Below, piece after piece: positions 6,796 to 7,051 of a stretch of 7,051 nt of DNA. Under the pieces are notes generated by a model. It was not told the DNA's origin. It saw nothing but the letters and a program-made list of their open reading frames with translations, and did no database searches. Positions within the stretch are counted from its first letter, which is position 1, and every line of letters starts with the position of its first letter. The position numbers and the translations under genes were made by a program. Origin of the DNA: Erysipelotrichaceae bacterium (GTDB taxonomy: Bacteria; Bacillota_I; Bacilli_A; Erysipelotrichales; Coprobacillaceae); the NCBI GenBank assembly GCA_018365815.1, contig JAGZJH010000058.1, forward strand, positions 1 to 7,051, in the 5' to 3' direction.

Positions 6796-6850
6796 AAAAA
6801 GGAAAAGGGTTCAGCATACTCTCTTGACAAGTTGTGTACTCTGAGCCCTT
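6796..6850 (-). terminator. Possible minus-strand Rho-independent terminator
   Basis: Read on the minus strand, AAGGGCTCAG (6850-6841) pairs with CTGAACCCTT (6814-6805) as ten pairs including one G-U, with a short inner TAC/GTA helix, followed by TTCCTTTTT (6804-6796). The T-rich tail exists only in this direction, so it would stop transcription entering from the right and protect lanM from antisense read-through. The loop is long, so efficiency is uncertain. Confidence 0.45.
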
Positions 6851-6967
6851 GATCACTAAACCATGTTTATTATATCAGATTATTCACATATCCTCGATGA
6901 GGACTTTGGTGTTTTTTGTTGTTGAGAGCAGTGTGAGTACCCATATGTGTCCAATTGATTAGAAACC

Positions 6968-7044
6968 AATCGAAGTTGGCGTAAACGATAAAGCAGCTTA
7001 TAGATTGCTGATAAACTGCCCTATCGTTTGCACCAATTTCGATT
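6968..7044. repeat. Very long imperfect palindrome at the right flank
   Basis: The arm 6968-7001 pairs with 7011-7044 around a nine-base loop. Key blocks are AATCGAAGTTGG with CCAATTTCGATT, AAACGATA with TATCGTTT, GCAG with CTGC and TTAT with ATAA; only four positions are unpaired and two pairs are G-U, giving about 30 pairs. T7045-T7047 extend a five-T run after the stem on the plus strand. It could act as a strong plus-strand terminator or be the end of an insertion or conjugative element. Perfect complementarity over this length is unlikely by chance. Confidence 0.65.
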
Positions 7045-7051
7045 TTTCTAT

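Larger units (their letters stand above)
6669..7051. other. Right flank without a convincing gene
   Basis: After the lanM stop there are about 50 AT-rich bases, with a weak hairpin CTATAT/ATATAG (6699-6716), and then DNA of visibly higher G+C to the window edge. No exporter, protease or immunity gene is found. A minus-strand reading frame open from the window edge (7049) to a stop at 6870-6872 covers 59 codons, but half of it lies in the palindrome at 6968-7044 and it has no supported start. A plus-strand 21-codon frame ending MCPID at a TAG has no ribosome binding site. The region may be the edge of a mobile element or the old chromosome junction of the cluster. Confidence 0.4.

Noticed and set aside
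6870..7049. Minus-strand 59-codon open frame running in from the right edge
   Set aside because: About half of it is the long palindrome, there is no supported start, and the sequence resembles no family I know.
1..7051. CRISPR array, tRNA or rRNA genes, or a matching pair of att/target-site repeats at the two flanks
   Set aside because: No regularly spaced repeats, no cloverleaf or rRNA-like sequence, and no shared direct repeat found by eye between the left and right flanks.

Overview
The window holds the core of a small class II lanthipeptide (lantibiotic) gene cluster from a low-GC Gram-positive bacterium. The very AT-rich codon use, the AGGAGG-type ribosome binding sites, the AgrC/AgrA-like signalling pair and the LanM enzyme point to Bacillota, plausibly a gut Clostridia/Lachnospiraceae species. 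That host guess is inference, because no marker gene is present.

Layout, left to right. Positions 1-235 are clearly richer in G+C than the rest, carry no convincing gene, and contain two inverted repeats (59-115 and 198-231). An AT-rich spacer follows. A minus-strand XRE-family regulator lies at 412-741. It diverges from a plus-strand run: an unrecognised 178-residue protein (857-1393), a LytTR response regulator (1466-2191), and an AgrC-like membrane histidine kinase (2191-3495) that overlaps the regulator by one base. After a short gap comes a 51-codon gene (3564-3719) whose product ends in Cys-Cys and is the likely lanthipeptide precursor. It is followed by a Rho-independent terminator (3726-3761) and then a complete 946-residue LanM synthetase (3828-6668). 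The last 380 bases hold no convincing gene; they return to higher G+C and contain a minus-strand terminator-like hairpin and a very long imperfect palindrome (6968-7044).

How it may work together: the kinase would sense an extracellular peptide, possibly the modified product itself, and phosphorylate the LytTR regulator, which would activate the cluster; the XRE protein may add a second control. LanM would dehydrate Thr residues of the precursor and add the two C-terminal Cys thiols to form thioether rings. The terminator between precursor and LanM would let the peptide be made in excess of the enzyme.

The most unusual part is the precursor. It has no Ser, only two Cys (the last two residues), a leader motif that fits bacteriocin-type leaders except for Gly-Asp in place of Gly-Gly/Gly-Ala, and a tail resembling that of the lacticin 481 / SA-FF22 group with the first-ring residues apparently lost. 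No exporter/protease (LanT) or immunity genes (LanFEG) are visible, so the cluster is either minimal, truncated, or dependent on genes elsewhere.
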